Below are positions 32,140 to 41,029 of a stretch of DNA of 64,000 nucleotides, piece by piece. The notes under the pieces are model-generated. The model was given only the letters and a program-made list of their open reading frames with translations. It was not told where the DNA came from and did no database searches. Origin of the DNA: Roseburia lenta (GTDB lineage Bacteria; Bacillota; Clostridia; Lachnospirales; Lachnospiraceae); the NCBI RefSeq assembly GCF_014287435.1, contig NZ_JACOPG010000002.1, positions 124,001 through 188,000 of the forward strand. Direction: 5' to 3'. The stretch's first letter is position 1; the number at the start of each line of letters is the position of its first letter. The translations under genes were made by a program, and so were the position numbers.

Positions 32140-33039
32140 CTATCCCTCCAACACATTATTCATGTATTCCATCTTCTCTTCTGCCTGATAGATAAGTTTG
32201 CTGCACTCCAATAACTCACCTGTAAAATCCACACCGATATCCTGATACAAGGACTTGTACTTGATATCATGTTCCAGACTTGCCCACATATCCATGGCCT
32301 CGGTACGGATCTGCACCTCGACCGGTACGAACTGCTTCTTATTCATAAAATAGACCGGCACACGGATGATCATGTGCAGACTGCGGTAGCCGTTCTTTTT
32401 CGGATTGGCAATGTAGTCCTTGATCTCCATGATATGTACATCATCCTGTGCCATCAAACGGTCACGGATCAGATATACATCCTTGATGTAAGGACATACG
32501 ACACGAACTCCGGCAATATCATAGATATTGTTGCAGGCAACATTCAAAGAAAGATCCAGATCCTTTTTCTCCAACTTACCGACAATGCTCTTCATAGACT
32601 TTAATCGCGTATCAATATGATGGATTGGGCAGCGGAGTCCGCGATACTTGAACTCATCCTTGATGATGTTCATACGGGTTTCCGTAACGTTCATAGCCGC
32701 ATTATACATGCGAAGGATCGGATCCATGGTGTGCATAAATTCATCATGGATATCCGCCATATGACGCATATCTTCCCCGGTCGTCGCCTGTGAGGTCATG
32801 AGTTCATAGACCTCGATCGTCTCTGCCCTACCATCGACGGTCTGGTATGCCGTTGAACCCCGTTCTTCTTCATAGGTCTCCTGCACTTCTATATCCTGTT
32901 CGATTGTTTCTTCTTGTCTTTCTTCCATATCCTGTTTCCCCTTTTTCATTTTCTTCCCCTTGTTCTTGGTCTTTGCATCTGTCCCCATATTTACAGATGC
33001 CACGGTCTGTTTTCGTACTGCTCTCGCTGCGCTTGACAT
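32140..33039 (-). CDS. GTP pyrophosphokinase family protein (small alarmone synthetase)
   Basis: A 299-residue protein with a RelA/SpoT synthetase domain but no HD hydrolase, TGS or ACT domain, as in RelQ/RelP. The domain covers roughly residues 105-290 and shows YDIAGVRVVCPYIKDVY, KDYIANPKKNGYRSLH and VPVEVQIRTEAMDMWASLEH. The first 75 residues are low in complexity (Lys-rich then Glu-rich) and probably disordered; a shorter start inside this part cannot be excluded, but the first ATG has an AGGGGG site. The enzyme would make (p)ppGpp in response to stress. Confidence 0.9.
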   Translation of the reverse strand: MSSAARAVRKQTVASVNMGTDAKTKNKGKKMKKGKQDMEERQEETIEQDIEVQETYEEERGSTAYQTVDGRAETIEVYELMTSQATTGEDMRHMADIHDEFMHTMDPILRMYNAAMNVTETRMNIIKDEFKYRGLRCPIHHIDTRLKSMKSIVGKLEKKDLDLSLNVACNNIYDIAGVRVVCPYIKDVYLIRDRLMAQDDVHIMEIKDYIANPKKNGYRSLHMIIRVPVYFMNKKQFVPVEVQIRTEAMDMWASLEHDIKYKSLYQDIGVDFTGELLECSKLIYQAEEKMEYMNNVLEG

Positions 33040-33172
33040 ACTATCAATCCCCCTAACTTACTTTCTTATTATATCCAATTTCCGGTAAAAGTGGGTGAAC
33101 TGGATATTAACTTTTTATTAAATAAAGTTTATAATTGCAGGACAAATTTAACAAATCTTTCGAGATTTCGCA

Positions 33173-33201
33173 TTGATTTTTCTGACAATTTTAAATATAA
33201 T
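33173..33201 (+). promoter_or_regulatory. sigma-A promoter of the cytidylate-kinase-like gene
   Basis: TTGATT (33173-33178) and TATAAT (33196-33201) with a 17-base spacer, 30 bases before the start codon. Confidence 0.7.
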
Positions 33202-33230
33202 AAGGGTAAGAAAGAAGGGAGGTAATGCAT

Positions 33231-33827
33231 ATGTACCCAGTAATAACGATAAGTAGAGAGTTTGGTAGTGGCGGACACAGCATTGGCGAAAAGGTTGCAG
33301 CCAAACTCGGTATACCATTTTATGACGGGGAAATTGTGACACGCGTGGCAGAAGAAAGTGGCTATGCCAAAGAATTGATCGAAGAACAGGGCGAATACTC
33401 TACCTCTGCGAATAAATGGTTTGACATTTCAGCAGCCAGTGCCATGTATTTCCAAAGTCCACAGGACGAGATCTTCATCGCGCAAAAGCGCGTCATCCTT
33501 GACTGTGCAGCCAAAGGACCATGCGTCATTGTCGGACGCTGTGCGGATTATATCCTGCGCAAAGAGGACGTCAAATGTCTGAACGTCTTTATCCATTCTG
33601 ACATGGAACATCGTACAGAGCGTGTTCTCAAACGCTATGGCGAGATTAAGAATGTCGGCATTGAAAAACGTCTTGCCAAAAAGGATAAGCAACGTAAGAC
33701 CTACTACAAATACTACACCGATCAGCAGTGGGGTAACTACCACAATTACGATGTAGCCCTAGATAGTGGGGAACTCGGCGAAGAAACCTGTGTTCACATT
33801 ATCTGCGAACTCTACAACAAAAAATAA
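33231..33827 (+). CDS. cytidylate kinase-like family protein
   Basis: A protein of 198 residues in the Cytidylate_kin2 family. The N-terminus ITISREFGSGGHSIGEKVAAKLG contains the P-loop variant, and PFYDGEIVTRVAEESGY follows. VIVGRCADYIL and RVLKRYGEI are further family marks. Proteins of this kind are common in gut Firmicutes; their true substrate is generally unproven and they are distinct from Cmk. I prefer the ATG at 33231, 8 bases behind GGGAGG, over the ATG at 33225, which is too close. Confidence 0.88.
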   Translation: MYPVITISREFGSGGHSIGEKVAAKLGIPFYDGEIVTRVAEESGYAKELIEEQGEYSTSANKWFDISAASAMYFQSPQDEIFIAQKRVILDCAAKGPCVIVGRCADYILRKEDVKCLNVFIHSDMEHRTERVLKRYGEIKNVGIEKRLAKKDKQRKTYYKYYTDQQWGNYHNYDVALDSGELGEETCVHIICELYNKK

Positions 33828-33836
33828 GCATTTTAA

Positions 33837-33877
33837 AAGTGGGTACCTCGGATTTTCCATCCTTGGTACCCACTTTT
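33837..33877. terminator. intrinsic terminator between converging genes
   Basis: AAAGTGGGTACC (from 33837) and GGTACCCACTTT (to 33877) form a 12-base stem with T runs on both strands. Confidence 0.88.
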
Positions 33878-33898
33878 TATATATGCACTTACCTCGTC

Positions 33899-34909
33899 TC
33901 AATTTTCTTTTTCTGCTACATTTTCCTGCCAGAAATCCACAGCCTCTTTCAACCATTTTTCTGCACTGGTTCCCAGCCCCAGACCGATGCCATGTGGCAG
34001 GGCGAAAAACCTGCGATAACGGTACTTGATATGATGGTCTTCGAGCGCATCTACCATGACCTCAGCATGATGGGACGCCGGAACGAGTACATCACGTCCA
34101 CCGGAAAAAATATAGGTCGGCGGATAATCATCTCGCACCTGCTTTTGCACACATAAAGACTCTCTCTTTTCATGATTGCAGGAACGGCCGAACATATAGA
34201 TAAAGCCACGCTCAGACAGCCAGACACCCATGATTCCTTTCCAGATATTCCAATATGGGTGATCCAGCCAGTGCTGCATATTGGTCCACGGATAACCCAG
34301 CATGATAGTTGCCGGACGGCGTGTGCCATACTCCTCATATCCATGATTATGGCTGGCATAGATGCCCGCAAGATTGCCTCCGGCTGAAAAACCACAGAGG
34401 GCATAGCCTTCCGGGTCGATGTTGTACTCAACCTGATGCTCCTCAATATGCTTGATTGCACGCGATACATCCTCCATCGGTGCATATGGGGTACAGTGAA
34501 AGCCGGTACGATATTCCAATACAAAAGCGGTATATCCCATCTCGTTAAACTTTGCCGCGATCGGATAGCCTTCTTCTCGTGTCACACAATGCGCGTAGCC
34601 ACCGCCCGGTAAGATCAGCACATATTTTGTCTTTTCTCCGGAATCATTCGGAAATACACTCAAACGAACAGTTCCCAAGTCTTTATCCTCATAAATCTCG
34701 TCCAGAGAATAGACCGGCAACTGACGAAAACGTCCCTGGGCTGTCAATTGCTTGATACGCGCCTTGCCATATTTTACGCCATTGCAGAAATGCTTAACAA
34801 TATACATACGGATGACCGAATAACAAGTCAGCACCAATGACAAAAACAAATAAATAACAAGCAGATTGTAAAAAATTTCTCCCCAGTTGTTGCCCGGCAT
34901 AGCACTCAT
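33899..34909 (-). CDS. membrane-anchored alpha/beta hydrolase (esterase/lipase type)
   Basis: A 336-residue protein. One hydrophobic segment at about residues 12-35 acts as anchor. The hydrolase domain follows with LILPGGGYAHC (oxyanion loop), the nucleophile Ser in CGFSAGGNLA, an acid Asp in FSGGRDVL and the His in LPHGIGLG. The pattern is that of BD-FAE/acetyl-esterase-like enzymes that remove acyl groups from sugars. The active domain orientation relative to the membrane is not certain. No operon partner is evident. Confidence 0.85.
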   Translation of the reverse strand: MSAMPGNNWGEIFYNLLVIYLFLSLVLTCYSVIRMYIVKHFCNGVKYGKARIKQLTAQGRFRQLPVYSLDEIYEDKDLGTVRLSVFPNDSGEKTKYVLILPGGGYAHCVTREEGYPIAAKFNEMGYTAFVLEYRTGFHCTPYAPMEDVSRAIKHIEEHQVEYNIDPEGYALCGFSAGGNLAGIYASHNHGYEEYGTRRPATIMLGYPWTNMQHWLDHPYWNIWKGIMGVWLSERGFIYMFGRSCNHEKRESLCVQKQVRDDYPPTYIFSGGRDVLVPASHHAEVMVDALEDHHIKYRYRRFFALPHGIGLGLGTSAEKWLKEAVDFWQENVAEKEN

Positions 34910-35010
34910 AGCACTTATCTCCCTTAAAAATCACATTCTGTCAGAGCATTGTACCATATTCTGCCAGAGAAATAAAGATGCACCCTGCAGGGATCTGCTT
35001 TATTTATGGG

Positions 35011-35409
35011 TTAGTACCTGTCCTTGATAGTATCCCGATAAAGTAAGGACAGTAATACTATCATAACCATCCGCAGAACAAAGGCGAGTGAACTATTCCA
35101 ATACGTTCCTAACAAATAATTTGATACAAAGCACATAACGACAGAAATTAGCAGTCCCACAAATATAGTTGGTATCGTAAGTTTTCTATATTTCAAGGAC
35201 AAGAGTGCCATAGCATTGAAACATAAATTACATCCACCATGAATCAGGGCATAATAAACCGCTGCCCTTGTCGTTGCAAGAACACCGCTGCTCATGTCCT
35301 CTGCCGCCTGCTGCATCATCCCCAAATTAACCAGCATGATAACAAAGATAACCGCATAGATAAGCAATAAAATGATGGACATCCACTGTATGATTTTTTT
35401 CTTTCTCAA
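35011..35409 (-). CDS. hypothetical integral membrane protein, 132 residues
   Basis: Four hydrophobic segments can be seen (about 10-28, 47-68, 77-97 and 105-125), with a basic N-terminus MRKKK and charged C-terminus. I do not recognise the family. It follows the lipoprotein-like fragment by 25 bases in the same direction and may have been in one unit with it. Confidence 0.65.
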   Translation of the reverse strand: MRKKKIIQWMSIILLLIYAVIFVIMLVNLGMMQQAAEDMSSGVLATTRAAVYYALIHGGCNLCFNAMALLSLKYRKLTIPTIFVGLLISVVMCFVSNYLLGTYWNSSLAFVLRMVMIVLLSLLYRDTIKDRY

Positions 35410-35434
35410 TTCTTTTCCCCCCTAAGTACCATAA

Positions 35435-35680
35435 TCATTCTGATAAGAAGCGTCCTTGCATAGCACTTGTCAAACCATCATCTGTCATATAAGTTCCAAA
35501 GTATTGGTCTGCCCATGCATCCAGATCCTCCTGACCAGAAATTTCTTGAAACCCTTCTGCCATATCCTCATCCATAGAAAACACAGTTTCTAAAAGATTC
35601 TCCGCATTTTTTGTCTTGTCTGCCTCTGACACACCTGTTGCCTTTCCACATCCAAGCAATCCGATTACAAGACATAGCAA
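35435..35680 (-). CDS. lipoprotein fragment without a proper start
   Basis: The frame encodes a lipoprotein signal (CLVIGLLGCGKATG, lipobox LLGC) and about 65 acidic residues behind it. There is no ATG or ribosome site in reach: the first usable codon is a TTG in the middle of the signal peptide. In another frame, 60 bases upstream, an ATG with an AGGGGGAG site starts MKVNQKLV and stops. A frameshift between the two would restore a normal N-terminus, so the gene is probably decayed or contains a frameshift. Function unknown. Confidence 0.45.
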   Translation of the reverse strand: MLCLVIGLLGCGKATGVSEADKTKNAENLLETVFSMDEDMAEGFQEISGQEDLDAWADQYFGTYMTDDGLTSAMQGRFLSE

Positions 35681-35743
35681 AAATCTATTAAAATTTTTGT
35701 TGATTACAAAACTAGTTTCTGGTTTACTTTCATCAAATACAAA

Positions 35744-35784
35744 ACACTCCCCCTGTCAGTATCACATACCAACAGGGAGAGTGT
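35744..35784 (-). terminator. intrinsic terminator of the large oxidoreductase gene
   Basis: ACACTCCCCCTGT (35744-35756) and ACAGGGAGAGTGT (35772-35784) form a stem with one mismatch; on the minus strand TTTTG follows. Confidence 0.75.
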
Positions 35785-35800
35785 CTATTCTTTTTATATC

Positions 35801-38668
35801 TTATTTTTCAACATACCAAGCAGTCTCTTTCGAAGTCTTTCTGATAAATGGACGCTTGATTGCCTGTGCAGCACCATTTGGCAGAATATACTTCAACTTA
35901 TCCTCTGACTTACGCATAGTAGAAGCCTTTGGATTGTCTCTTGTAAGTTTGATCGCATCAAATTCACACTTGGTTGTACAAAGACCGCAACCTACGCACT
36001 TGTTCGGATCAACGATAGACGCACCACAGCCTAAGCAACGGCTTGTCTCTGCCTTCACCTGTTCTTCGGTAAAGGTTTCCTTCATATCACGGAAGGTCAA
36101 CTTGCCATCTGCATTCTTCTTGATCACTGCTGTCTGACGACCTGTGTTGTCGTAGTTCTCAACCTTGATATCATCCTTATCCAACTCTAAGAAGTAGTTT
36201 GGATCACGACCGATCGTAAGTGATGAATGCGGCTGTACATATCTATGGATAGAGATTGCGCCTTCCTTACCACATGCGATAGCGTCGATAGCAAATCTTG
36301 GTCCGTAGAACATATCACCACCGACAAAGATATCCGGAACACTTGTCTGGAAGGTAACCTTGTCTGCAACCGGAGCCGGTCCTCTAAACTCGACATTTTC
36401 ACCTTCTAAGAGGTCACCCCAGATGGTTGCCTGACCTACGGAAAGGATGACGTTGCTACATGCGATTGTCATCGTCTCGTTCTCATCGTACTTCGGATCA
36501 AAACGTCCTTCTGCATTCTTAACCTGTGTACACTTCTTGAATACGATACCGGTCACCTTACCGTTTTCTGTAAGGATCTCCTTTGGTCCCCATCCGCCTG
36601 CGAATGCGATACCTTCGGATTCAGCCAGTTCGATCTCTTCCGGAAGTGCCGGCATGATATCACGTGTCTCCAGAGAAACCTGTGTTACCTTAGGAGATCC
36701 ACAACGAACTGCGGTACGGGATACATCGATGGCTACGTTACCACCACCGATAACAACGGTGTCACCGGAAAGTGTGTAAGACTCATCGTCAATAACGGTA
36801 TGTAAAAGGTCAACACCCTTCATTACACCTTCTGCATCTTCACCAGGAACATTGACACCACGTCCACCCTGGCAGCCGATAGCGATATAGAATGCCTTGT
36901 AGCCTTCCTCACGCAACTGCTTTAAGGTAATATCCTTACCTACTTCAACACCAAGGCGAATGTCAACGCCCATCTCACGGAGTACGTCAACCTCTGCCTC
37001 AACAACATCTTTTTCCATAACGAAAGAAGGAATACCGTATGTAACCATTCCACCCGGCTTCTTGTTCTTATCAAACAAGGTTGGCTTGTAGCCTTTTTCT
37101 GCCAGATAATATGCACAGGAAATACCGGCAGGACCTGCACCAATGATGGCTACCTTTTCGTCGAAACCACCCTGGATCTTTGGAATGACCTTCTTTGGTA
37201 CATAATGCTTGTCTACCTTGAGATCCTGCATTGCGATAAATTTCTTTACTTCATCGATAGCGATCGCCTCATCGATCGTTGCACGAGTACATGCATCCTC
37301 GCAACGTCTGTTACATACATGTCCGCAGACTGCCGGAAGTGGATTGTACTTCTTGATCAGAGCCAAGGCTTCTTCGTATCTGCCCTGTGCAGCCATCTTC
37401 AAATAACCCTGTACCGGAATGTGTGCAGGACATGCTGTCTTACATGGAGCAGTACCGGTCTTGTGTGTATTGATACGGTTGATATTGCGGTAATCCTCTG
37501 TCCACATATCCGGAGACCACTTCTGCTCGGTTGGGAGTGGCATCTTAGGATATACGACCTCAGATCCGTCCTTCTTGCAGAGTTTCTGTCCTAAGGTTGC
37601 GGCACCGGCAGGGCAAACCTCAACACAACGTCCGCAGGCAACACAGTTATCCTTTACAACATGTGCTACATAAGCAGAACGTGACATATTCGGTGTGTTA
37701 AATAACTGTGATGTACGCAGTGCATAACATACATTGACATTACAGTTACAGATAGCAAAGATCTTTTCCTCGCCGTCGATATTGGTGATCTGATGAACAA
37801 AACCATTGTCCTCAGCCTTCTTTAAGATCTCTAATACTTCTTCTTTGGTGATATAGCGGCCACCCTTGTTTGTCTCAACAACGTAGTCAGCCATATCGCC
37901 GATTGCGATACACCAGCCTTCCGGATCATCCGCACAGCCTTCTTCAAAAGTCTTGCGGGACTTTCTACAAGAACATGGGCTGGCTGCATATTTTCCTTCG
38001 TACTTGTCCAGCCAGTAGGAGATATGCTCCAATGAAGAAGAATTGTTCTCCATGCTGATAGCATCCTCTACCGGGATAACGTGCATACCAACGCCTGCGC
38101 CGCCTTGTGGTACCATCTGGGTCAGCCCCTCCAATGGGATACGGCTCATACGCTCGAAGAATGGTCCTACTTCCGGATGTCTCTCCAAAAGGTCTGCATT
38201 CATGTTGCCGAACTCAGCAGAACCCGGTACATACATAGGAAGTACCCACTGCTTCTCATGCTGTGGATTCTCATAATTCCACTCGATCACACCGTTATAA
38301 GACATTTCTTCCAACTGCTTCAAGAGTTCTTCCTCAGAATATTCCGGGCAAAGAGCCTTCATATCAGCAAGTGTTCTTGGATGACGCTTCTCCATCTTGA
38401 TACCGATCTCGCACTGCTCATCTGTAACAAGATTGTAAAGTCCCCAGTACTCCGGGCTTTCTGCTGTGATATCTTCCTTGCCAAGTTGTACCTTTGCACG
38501 GTCGGTAACAGCCTTTGCAAACTTTGCAAGTGGCTCACGGAACGGCTTATTCTTTAACTCTTCGATACAATATCCCGCTCTCGGATCCTTTTTGTTACGA
38601 TCCTCATCCAATGAATACGGTGTCATCAGATACTTTTCGTCCTTACTTCTTTCCATACTTTCCTCCAC
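35801..38668 (-). CDS. large FAD/NAD(P) oxidoreductase with iron-sulfur clusters (GltD-like fusion)
   Basis: A 955-residue multidomain protein. Residues 1-330 form a helical, Cys-bearing domain (PCSCRKSRKTFEEGC; AICNCNVNVCYALR). A 4Fe-4S motif follows (CVACGRCVEVCPAG), then a GltD-type N-terminal cluster domain (CPAHIPVQGYLKMA; CGHVCNRRCEDAC), an FAD-binding motif (VAIIGAGPAGISCAYYLAEKG) near 505 and an NAD(P) motif (VVIGGGNVAIDVSRTA) near 640. A last ferredoxin-like part has CLGCGASIVDPNKCVGCGLCTTKCEFDA. It should move electrons between NAD(P)H and ferredoxin or another carrier. The hypB gene precedes it by 19 bases, suggesting a link to hydrogen metabolism, but no hydrogenase is in view. 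Confidence 0.85.
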   Translation of the reverse strand: MEESMERSKDEKYLMTPYSLDEDRNKKDPRAGYCIEELKNKPFREPLAKFAKAVTDRAKVQLGKEDITAESPEYWGLYNLVTDEQCEIGIKMEKRHPRTLADMKALCPEYSEEELLKQLEEMSYNGVIEWNYENPQHEKQWVLPMYVPGSAEFGNMNADLLERHPEVGPFFERMSRIPLEGLTQMVPQGGAGVGMHVIPVEDAISMENNSSSLEHISYWLDKYEGKYAASPCSCRKSRKTFEEGCADDPEGWCIAIGDMADYVVETNKGGRYITKEEVLEILKKAEDNGFVHQITNIDGEEKIFAICNCNVNVCYALRTSQLFNTPNMSRSAYVAHVVKDNCVACGRCVEVCPAGAATLGQKLCKKDGSEVVYPKMPLPTEQKWSPDMWTEDYRNINRINTHKTGTAPCKTACPAHIPVQGYLKMAAQGRYEEALALIKKYNPLPAVCGHVCNRRCEDACTRATIDEAIAIDEVKKFIAMQDLKVDKHYVPKKVIPKIQGGFDEKVAIIGAGPAGISCAYYLAEKGYKPTLFDKNKKPGGMVTYGIPSFVMEKDVVEAEVDVLREMGVDIRLGVEVGKDITLKQLREEGYKAFYIAIGCQGGRGVNVPGEDAEGVMKGVDLLHTVIDDESYTLSGDTVVIGGGNVAIDVSRTAVRCGSPKVTQVSLETRDIMPALPEEIELAESEGIAFAGGWGPKEILTENGKVTGIVFKKCTQVKNAEGRFDPKYDENETMTIACSNVILSVGQATIWGDLLEGENVEFRGPAPVADKVTFQTSVPDIFVGGDMFYGPRFAIDAIACGKEGAISIHRYVQPHSSLTIGRDPNYFLELDKDDIKVENYDNTGRQTAVIKKNADGKLTFRDMKETFTEEQVKAETSRCLGCGASIVDPNKCVGCGLCTTKCEFDAIKLTRDNPKASTMRKSEDKLKYILPNGAAQAIKRPFIRKTSKETAWYVEK

Positions 38669-38687
38669 ATTTCTCTTCTTATGCTTA

Positions 38688-39362
38688 TTAATTATTTTGC
38701 CAGTCTGCTACTTCCTTGCGAAGCCAGTCACACCAGGCATCAAATCCCTCTCCGGTCTTTGCGGAAACAAAGATCACCTGAGCATTTGGATTTAATTTCT
38801 TTATACGCTCCTCTACTGCTTCCTTTGAAAAATCATCAAATACGCTAAGTGTATCGCACTTGTTGATCAGTACCACATCACAGATAGAAAACATAAGCGG
38901 GTACTTCAAAGGCTTATCGTCCCCCTCAGGAACCGATAAGATCATAGCATTCTTGACACTACCGGTATCAAACTCTGCCGGGCAGACCAGATTGCCGACA
39001 TTTTCCAGAACGACCAGATCCAGATCATCGGTACCAAATTCATGGATGCCCTGTCTGGTCATGTCTGCGTCCAGATGACACATACCACCGGTATGGATCT
39101 GGATGGCTCTTGCACCTGTCTCTGCGATGGTTGCTGCGTCAACATCAGAATCAATATCTGCTTCCATGACACCGATGCGCATTTCATCCTTCAAACGGGA
39201 AATAGTCTGACGAAGTGTGGTCGTCTTGCCTGCTCCCGGTGAAGACATCAGGTTCAAAAGAAAAGTCTTTTGCTCTTTCAATTCATCACGAAGTCTGGCA
39301 GCATCTGCATCATTGTCCTCAAAGATACTGCGCTTTACTTCGATGACCTTGTAATCTTGCAT
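38688..39362 (-). CDS. hypB: hydrogenase nickel incorporation GTPase HypB
   Basis: A 224-residue GTPase that helps insert nickel into [NiFe] hydrogenase or urease. The P-loop SSPGAGKTT is at residues 38-46, the metal-binding Cys-His pair in GGMCHLDADM, and VLENVGNLVCPAEFD and the NKCD guanine motif follow. It lacks the His-rich N-terminal extension of some HypB proteins. It is 19 bases upstream of the large oxidoreductase gene and has a GAGGAGG site. No other hyp genes or hydrogenase subunits are in this window; the AIR-synthase-like protein at 57513 is only distantly reminiscent of HypE. Confidence 0.93.
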   Translation of the reverse strand: MQDYKVIEVKRSIFEDNDADAARLRDELKEQKTFLLNLMSSPGAGKTTTLRQTISRLKDEMRIGVMEADIDSDVDAATIAETGARAIQIHTGGMCHLDADMTRQGIHEFGTDDLDLVVLENVGNLVCPAEFDTGSVKNAMILSVPEGDDKPLKYPLMFSICDVVLINKCDTLSVFDDFSKEAVEERIKKLNPNAQVIFVSAKTGEGFDAWCDWLRKEVADWQNN

Positions 39363-39475
39363 TTATTCTCCTCCTCATAAATTTATCACACACCCCACTC
39401 ACCAAAGCCCCTGCTTCGTTAATTTTTTGACAAAACAAAGTCCAAAAGAGACGTGTATATCTACATTTATGGTAA

Positions 39476-39632
39476 CGTAAAAATCGGCACATTTCAACAG
39501 AATTTCTCCCATTCAAATGCGCCGATTGTGTTCTTATTTGCGTACAAGTCCTCACTGTTTTTCGCCTTGAGGAATAATGCCCCAGCCCTGATTTTTTGGG
39601 GTCTCGCATTTTCCTATAAACCGATAGGAATT
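39476..39632 (-). ncRNA. candidate structured RNA between metY and hypB
   Basis: Four hairpins follow each other on the minus strand. TTCCTAT/ATAGGAA lies at 39630-39611. GCGAGACCCCA/TGGGG, closed by ATGC/GCAT, lies at 39609-39577. CCTCA/TGAGG lies at 39572-39550. Last is a terminator-like stem, AATCGGCGCATTT with AAATGTGCCGATT (39527-39482), followed by TTTACG. The stretch has no ribosome site with a credible frame. It may be a riboswitch or 3' UTR of metY, or an sRNA. It matches no class I can name. Confidence 0.4.
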
Positions 39633-39639
39633 CTTGTCA

Positions 39640-40914
39640 TCAGATGGCTTCCAGTGCCTGTGCCAGATCTGCGATCAGATCACGCTTGTCTTCGATACCG
39701 CAACTGATACGGATCAGTTCTGCAGGAACACCTGCCTCTTTCAACTGCTCATCATTCATCTGACGATGTGTGCTGGATGCAGGATTAAGGCAACAGGTTC
39801 TGGCATCTGCCACATGGGTCTCAATGGCTGCGATCTTTAAATGCTTCATAAAGGTGCTTGCCGCATCCCTTCCGCCGACCAGACCAAAGGAGACAACGCC
39901 ACAGGAGCCGTTTGGCAGGTACTTTTCTGCCAGCGCATGATACTTATCCCCCGGAAGTCCGCAGTAATTGACATAGGCAACCTTTGGATGATTTTCCAAA
40001 AATTCTGCCACAGCCTGTCCATTTTCACAATGTTTTGCCATACGCACATGCAGACTCTCCAAGCCCAGATTTAAGATAAAGGCATTCTGCGGGCTCTGGA
40101 TCGATCCCAGATCACGCATCAGTTGTGTCGTACACTTGGTGATAAATGCACCGCCATTACCAAAACGCTCCACATAGGTCACACCGTGATAACTCTCATC
40201 CGGCGTGCAAAGTCCCGGATACTTATCCGCATACTTCATCCAGTCAAAGTTGCCACTGTCAACAATGGCGCCACCAACACCGGCGCCATGTCCGTCCATA
40301 TACTTGGTCGTAGAATGGGTCACAATGTCTGCACCCCATGCAAACGGACGGCAGTTGATCGGTGTTGCAAAAGTATTGTCCACGATCAGCGGTACCCCAT
40401 TTGCATGAGCAACCCGCGCAAACTTCTCAATATCCAGAACCGTCAGTGCCGGGTTGGCGATCGTCTCACCAAACATTGCCTTGGTGTTTGGCTGAAAAGC
40501 TGCCATGAGTTCTTCTTCCGATGCATCCGGGTCTACAAAGGTCACGTCAATTCCCATGCGCTTCATCGTCACCGAGATCAGATTGTAAGTTCCGCCATAG
40601 ATACTGGTCGAAGATACAATGTGATCCCCTGCTCCGCAGATATTAAAGAGGGCAAAGAAATTGGCTGCCTGTCCGCTGCTGGTAAGCATTGCCGCTGTAC
40701 CGCCCTCCAACTGGGCAATCTTTGCTGCCACATAGTCATTGGTCGGATTCTGCAATCTCGTGTAAAAATAGCCTTCTGCCTCGAGGTCGAATAATTTTCC
40801 CATATCCTCACTCGTATCGTATTTAAAGGTTGTACTCTGAATGATCGGGATCTGACGTGGTTCGCCGTTGCCCGGTGTGTAACCTCCCTGCACACAAATC
40901 GTATTTTGTTCCAT
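39640..40914 (-). CDS. metY: O-acetylhomoserine sulfhydrylase (PLP dependent)
   Basis: A 424-residue enzyme of the Cys/Met metabolism PLP family. MetY makes homocysteine from O-acetylhomoserine and sulfide. The family marks are TRLQNPTNDYVAAKIAQLEGG, SSGQAANFFALFNI, the PLP-binding Lys in THSTTKYMDGHG and the C-terminal CCLNPASSTHRQM. The length and the Tyr/Arg at RLQNPT favour MetY over cystathionine gamma-synthase (about 380 residues). An AAGGAGGAG site precedes the start. No S-box or T-box leader is visible. Confidence 0.93.
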   Translation of the reverse strand: MEQNTICVQGGYTPGNGEPRQIPIIQSTTFKYDTSEDMGKLFDLEAEGYFYTRLQNPTNDYVAAKIAQLEGGTAAMLTSSGQAANFFALFNICGAGDHIVSSTSIYGGTYNLISVTMKRMGIDVTFVDPDASEEELMAAFQPNTKAMFGETIANPALTVLDIEKFARVAHANGVPLIVDNTFATPINCRPFAWGADIVTHSTTKYMDGHGAGVGGAIVDSGNFDWMKYADKYPGLCTPDESYHGVTYVERFGNGGAFITKCTTQLMRDLGSIQSPQNAFILNLGLESLHVRMAKHCENGQAVAEFLENHPKVAYVNYCGLPGDKYHALAEKYLPNGSCGVVSFGLVGGRDAASTFMKHLKIAAIETHVADARTCCLNPASSTHRQMNDEQLKEAGVPAELIRISCGIEDKRDLIADLAQALEAI

Positions 40915-41029
40915 AGTCTCCTCCTTATCTGTGCTATCTTGATCACCGCAATGTTTGACAGTGTTTTTACCATCTTTTCCTATTTTATACTAGGATTTGG
41001 TTCATAGCAAGACAAGACTCCTGTTTTCC

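Noticed and set aside
40915-41029. S-box or T-box leader before metY
   Set aside because: The gap is only 115 bases and lacks the conserved SAM-aptamer and T-box sequences.
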